From Bacteroidota bacterium (lineage in GTDB: Bacteria > Bacteroidota > Bacteroidia > Bacteroidales > VadinHA17): a stretch of DNA of 8,333 nt. Position numbers and translations under genes: made by a program. The notes under the pieces are model-generated. The model made no database searches, was not told where the DNA came from, and saw only the letters and a program-made list of their open reading frames with translations. Shown piece by piece: positions 6,618 through 8,333 of this stretch (position 1 is its first letter; every line of letters begins with the position of its first letter). The stretch covers positions 1-8,333 of the forward strand of contig JAKAXP010000099.1 of NCBI GenBank assembly GCA_021816545.1. The letters run 5' to 3'.

Positions 6618-6649
6618 CTGCAATTCTTTAACCGAAAACAATACATTTG
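6618..6649 (+). promoter_or_regulatory. Probable promoter of the M28 peptidase gene
   Basis: TACATTTG (6642-6649) fully matches the Bacteroidota -7 box TAnnTTTG. CTG (6618-6620), 21 bases upstream, is a one-mismatch -33 TTG. Transcription would start around 6655, giving a leader of about 25 nt before the ATG at 6680. No rho-independent terminator is visible between the preceding stop (6503) and this box, so some read-through from the lipoprotein gene remains possible. Confidence 0.5.
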
Positions 6650-6679
6650 TGAAGTAAGAATTATTAAGACCTGAAACAA

Positions 6680-8185
6680 ATGAGATTCGCTTCCCTTCTT
6701 CTGGTGCTGACCCTCGGTATCAGTACCGCGGTGCCGTCTGATGCACAGAGCACTGATGAACTGCTGCTTCTGAAGCACTTTCACTCCATAAGCAGCGAAG
6801 AGATTGCCGGATGGATGGCTGAGATCTGCTCGCCTAAGTACAACGGCCGCCTCGCCGGTACCCCGGAATATATAGCTTCCGCCGAATGGATGGCAGGGAA
6901 ATTCAGCGAATGGGGCATCAAACCTGCCGGCGACAACGGATCATACTTCCAATGGTTTGACCACCCGTACACTGTTGTCAATGAGATCGGATCACTGCAG
7001 CTTCACCTTCCCCAGAAAGACGGGTCAGTAATCAAAAAGGGTTATTCCGCCCCGGCCGACTTTTATCCCGGAATGAACTCAGGTAACGGCGAAGTGACCG
7101 CCGAGGTTGTATGGGTCGGCTACGGCACCACAGCCCCGGAGCTTAACTACGACGATTACAAAAACGTGGATGTAAAGGGCAAGATCGTGCTGATGAACCG
7201 CGATGTTCCCTTTAAGGACGTGCGTGATCCGGAATATGCAAAGTGGGTAAGATACTGCTACCACCAGTACAAGGCCGAGAACGCTGCAAAACACGGCGCC
7301 ATAGGCATGCTTTACATTGACGGCAACAGCGCAAACCCGAACATCTCATATATTGAGAGCATGGTTGTAACCGGCATCGGACCCGAACCGCTGGCAGACA
7401 TCTTTGCCGGCCTCGGGAAGGACAACAAAACACTTCTTGACCAGGTGGACAAGACTTTCAAACCGGCATCCTTTGCCACAGGAAAAACAGTTACGATGAA
7501 GGCAAACACCACCCGTCACCCTGAAGGGAAGACATGCAATGTGGTCGGGATGATAGAGGGGTCCGACCCGATGCTCAAGGATGAGGTTATCATCATCGGG
7601 GGTCATCTTGATGCGGTAGGCAATGCGGGCGGACTGCTCGTTGCCGGCGGGTTTGACAATGCCAGCGGTGTAATTGACATTATGGCTGCCGCAAAGGCAC
7701 TGGCCGCATCAGGCATCAAACTTAAGCGCACAGTACTGTTCCTTCTCATCGGTGGTGAAGAGGTCGGGCTCCTGGGAAGCAAATTCTACACGAAGAACCC
7801 GATTTTCCCGAAGGAGAAGACAGTCACCTATATCAACCTTGACATGGTGGGAAACGGTACCGGCCTGGGGGTCAGTGCATCGGAGACATGCAAGGGGCTT
7901 ACAGAATACTTCAAAAAAGCCAATAGCACATACATCCACAGGCCCATGAGGGTGTCAACCTCCGGAGGAATGTTTTACGGCAGGCCCCGAAGCGACGGTC
8001 TTGTCTTTCTTGCTGACGGGTACCGGACTATGAATATATCAACCACCGACGGTGTGAAGCCGGTTTATTATCACCTGCCCGGCGATGACGAAACAGCTGT
8101 CACCCCCGAGATCATGGAGGATGTGGCAAAGCTCATATACCTCTCATTCATTGAGATGGCGAATGCTGATACATTGACATACTGA
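6680..8185 (+). CDS. Secreted M28-family zinc metallopeptidase (aminopeptidase-like)
   Basis: 501 residues. A signal peptide (MRFASLLLVLTLGIS, likely cut after SDA, residues 20-22) sends it to the periplasm or outside. Residues about 35-85 are the usual N-terminal helical part (YNGRLAGTPEYIASAEWMA). About 110-265 is a protease-associated (PA) insert with VVWVGYGTTAPELNYDDYKN, VKGKIVLMNRD and AAKHGAIGMLYI. The M28 catalytic domain follows from about 285. All metal and catalytic residues are present: H309 in GGHLD, bridging D326 in GGFDNASG, E360 (general base) and E361 (zinc) in GGEEVGLLGS, D388 in NLDMVGN, and H465 in YYHLPGDDE. It should therefore be an active di-zinc exopeptidase that trims N-terminal residues from peptides. 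GGFDN replaces the more common GADDN but keeps the ligand. It has its own promoter, and two tandem stops (TGA TAA) end it. A role in peptide scavenging is inferred. The exact specificity, or a glutaminyl-cyclase-like use of the fold, cannot be decided here. Confidence 0.92.
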   Translation: MRFASLLLVLTLGISTAVPSDAQSTDELLLLKHFHSISSEEIAGWMAEICSPKYNGRLAGTPEYIASAEWMAGKFSEWGIKPAGDNGSYFQWFDHPYTVVNEIGSLQLHLPQKDGSVIKKGYSAPADFYPGMNSGNGEVTAEVVWVGYGTTAPELNYDDYKNVDVKGKIVLMNRDVPFKDVRDPEYAKWVRYCYHQYKAENAAKHGAIGMLYIDGNSANPNISYIESMVVTGIGPEPLADIFAGLGKDNKTLLDQVDKTFKPASFATGKTVTMKANTTRHPEGKTCNVVGMIEGSDPMLKDEVIIIGGHLDAVGNAGGLLVAGGFDNASGVIDIMAAAKALAASGIKLKRTVLFLLIGGEEVGLLGSKFYTKNPIFPKEKTVTYINLDMVGNGTGLGVSASETCKGLTEYFKKANSTYIHRPMRVSTSGGMFYGRPRSDGLVFLADGYRTMNISTTDGVKPVYYHLPGDDETAVTPEIMEDVAKLIYLSFIEMANADTLTY

Positions 8186-8186
8186 T

Positions 8187-8226
8187 AAAAAAAATACGGT
8201 AAAACTATGACCCGGGGACCAGGTCA
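8187..8226 (-). terminator. Probable terminator of the gene entering from the right edge
   Basis: On the minus strand TGACCTGG pairs with CCGGGTCA over a TCC loop (8208-8226): eight pairs including one T-G wobble, which is a mismatch when read on the plus strand. It is followed by TAGTTTT and, 13 bases after the stem, by a run of eight T (8187-8194). The T run touches the tandem stop of the convergent M28 gene. The interrupted T tract makes this less than ideal. Confidence 0.45.
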
Positions 8227-8260
8227 CAGCTACCGCGCTGGTGATGAAACCAGGCAGGAA

Positions 8261-8333
8261 TTAGTTCAAAACGAGCTTAACGTTAAGCTTTATCTCATCA
8301 TTGATGGCGTTGTCTCCAAGGTTTGAGAAGAAC
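8261..8333 (-). CDS. C-terminal end of a truncated gene, possibly YceI-like
   Basis: Reading leftward from the right edge, one frame stays open for 23 codons to a TAA stop (8261-8263). It encodes FFSNLGDNAINDEIKLNVKL plus VLN. The alternating hydrophobic/polar pattern is that of a final beta-strand pair. The D-x-I-x-D-E-I-x-L-x-V-x-L pattern resembles the last strand of YceI-family periplasmic lipid-binding proteins in Bacteroidota, but other beta-barrel proteins end similarly, so the family name is only a guess. The start and most of the gene lie outside the window. A hairpin with a T run follows the stop on the same strand, which supports this being a real gene end. It converges with the M28 peptidase gene, 75 bp away. 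Confidence 0.45.
   Translation of the reverse strand, partial: FFSNLGDNAINDEIKLNVKLVLN

Noticed and set aside
8236..8255. CTGGT/ACCAG hairpin as a second terminator
   Set aside because: Only five pairs over a six-base loop, with no T run on either side.
8274..8289. Perfect 16-bp palindrome AGCTTAACGTTAAGCT
   Set aside because: It lies inside codons for K-L-N-V-K-L of the truncated right-edge gene, has no T run after it, and can be explained by repetitive beta-strand codons; it could be an operator by chance only.
1..8333. CRISPR array, insertion sequence, integrase or defence system
   Set aside because: No regularly spaced repeats, transposase or integrase motifs, or nuclease/helicase/toxin families were seen. 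The tRNA could serve as an integration target, but no duplicate of its 3' end is present in the window.

Overview
The window looks like a chromosomal segment of a Bacteroidota bacterium, most likely an anaerobic or saccharolytic member of Bacteroidales or a related order. Three things point there. Good matches to the Bacteroidota -7 promoter box (TAnnTTTG) lie upstream of the tRNA, the kinase and the peptidase. Most starts lack a strong Shine-Dalgarno sequence. The protein families (a Bacteroidota-type PfkB/adenosine kinase, an FHS-type sugar permease, a DUF4838 lipoprotein, a secreted M28 peptidase) are typical of the phylum. I saw no insertion sequence, CRISPR array, phage gene or integrase.

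Layout. Left edge (22-187): a minus-strand tRNA-Asn(GUU) with its own promoter and rho-independent terminator, divergent from a PfkB-family kinase (203-1189, plus) annotated as adenosine kinase in this phylum. Centre-left (1200-4112, minus): three tightly packed genes read leftward, which are an L-fucose-permease-like MFS transporter, a small outer-membrane beta-barrel protein, and an exported protein with a degenerate M23/LytM domain. The barrel gene's Shine-Dalgarno overlaps the transporter stop codon, so those two are probably translationally coupled. Centre-right (4230-6503, plus): a large DUF4838 lipoprotein with a glycosidase-like architecture, divergent from the transporter across 117 bp that contain an inverted repeat and a 10-bp-phased direct repeat. 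Right (6680-8185, plus): a secreted M28 metallopeptidase with its own promoter. Right edge (8261-8333, minus): the last 23 codons of a gene cut by the window, possibly YceI-like, with a probable terminator.

How the genes may work together. The divergent transporter and DUF4838 lipoprotein form a small carbohydrate module: a surface or periplasmic lipoprotein that binds or cleaves a glycan, and an inner-membrane proton-symport permease for a released monosaccharide. No SusC/SusD pair is in view, so this is not a standard polysaccharide utilisation locus here. The barrel and the LytM-like pseudoenzyme downstream of the permease may be envelope proteins. The kinase (purine salvage) and the M28 peptidase (peptide scavenging) look like independent units.

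The two least explained items are the DUF4838 protein, whose chemistry is not established to my knowledge, and the M23-like protein, which keeps the fold's landmarks but has lost most catalytic residues. All family assignments come from reading the sequence; no database search was run.
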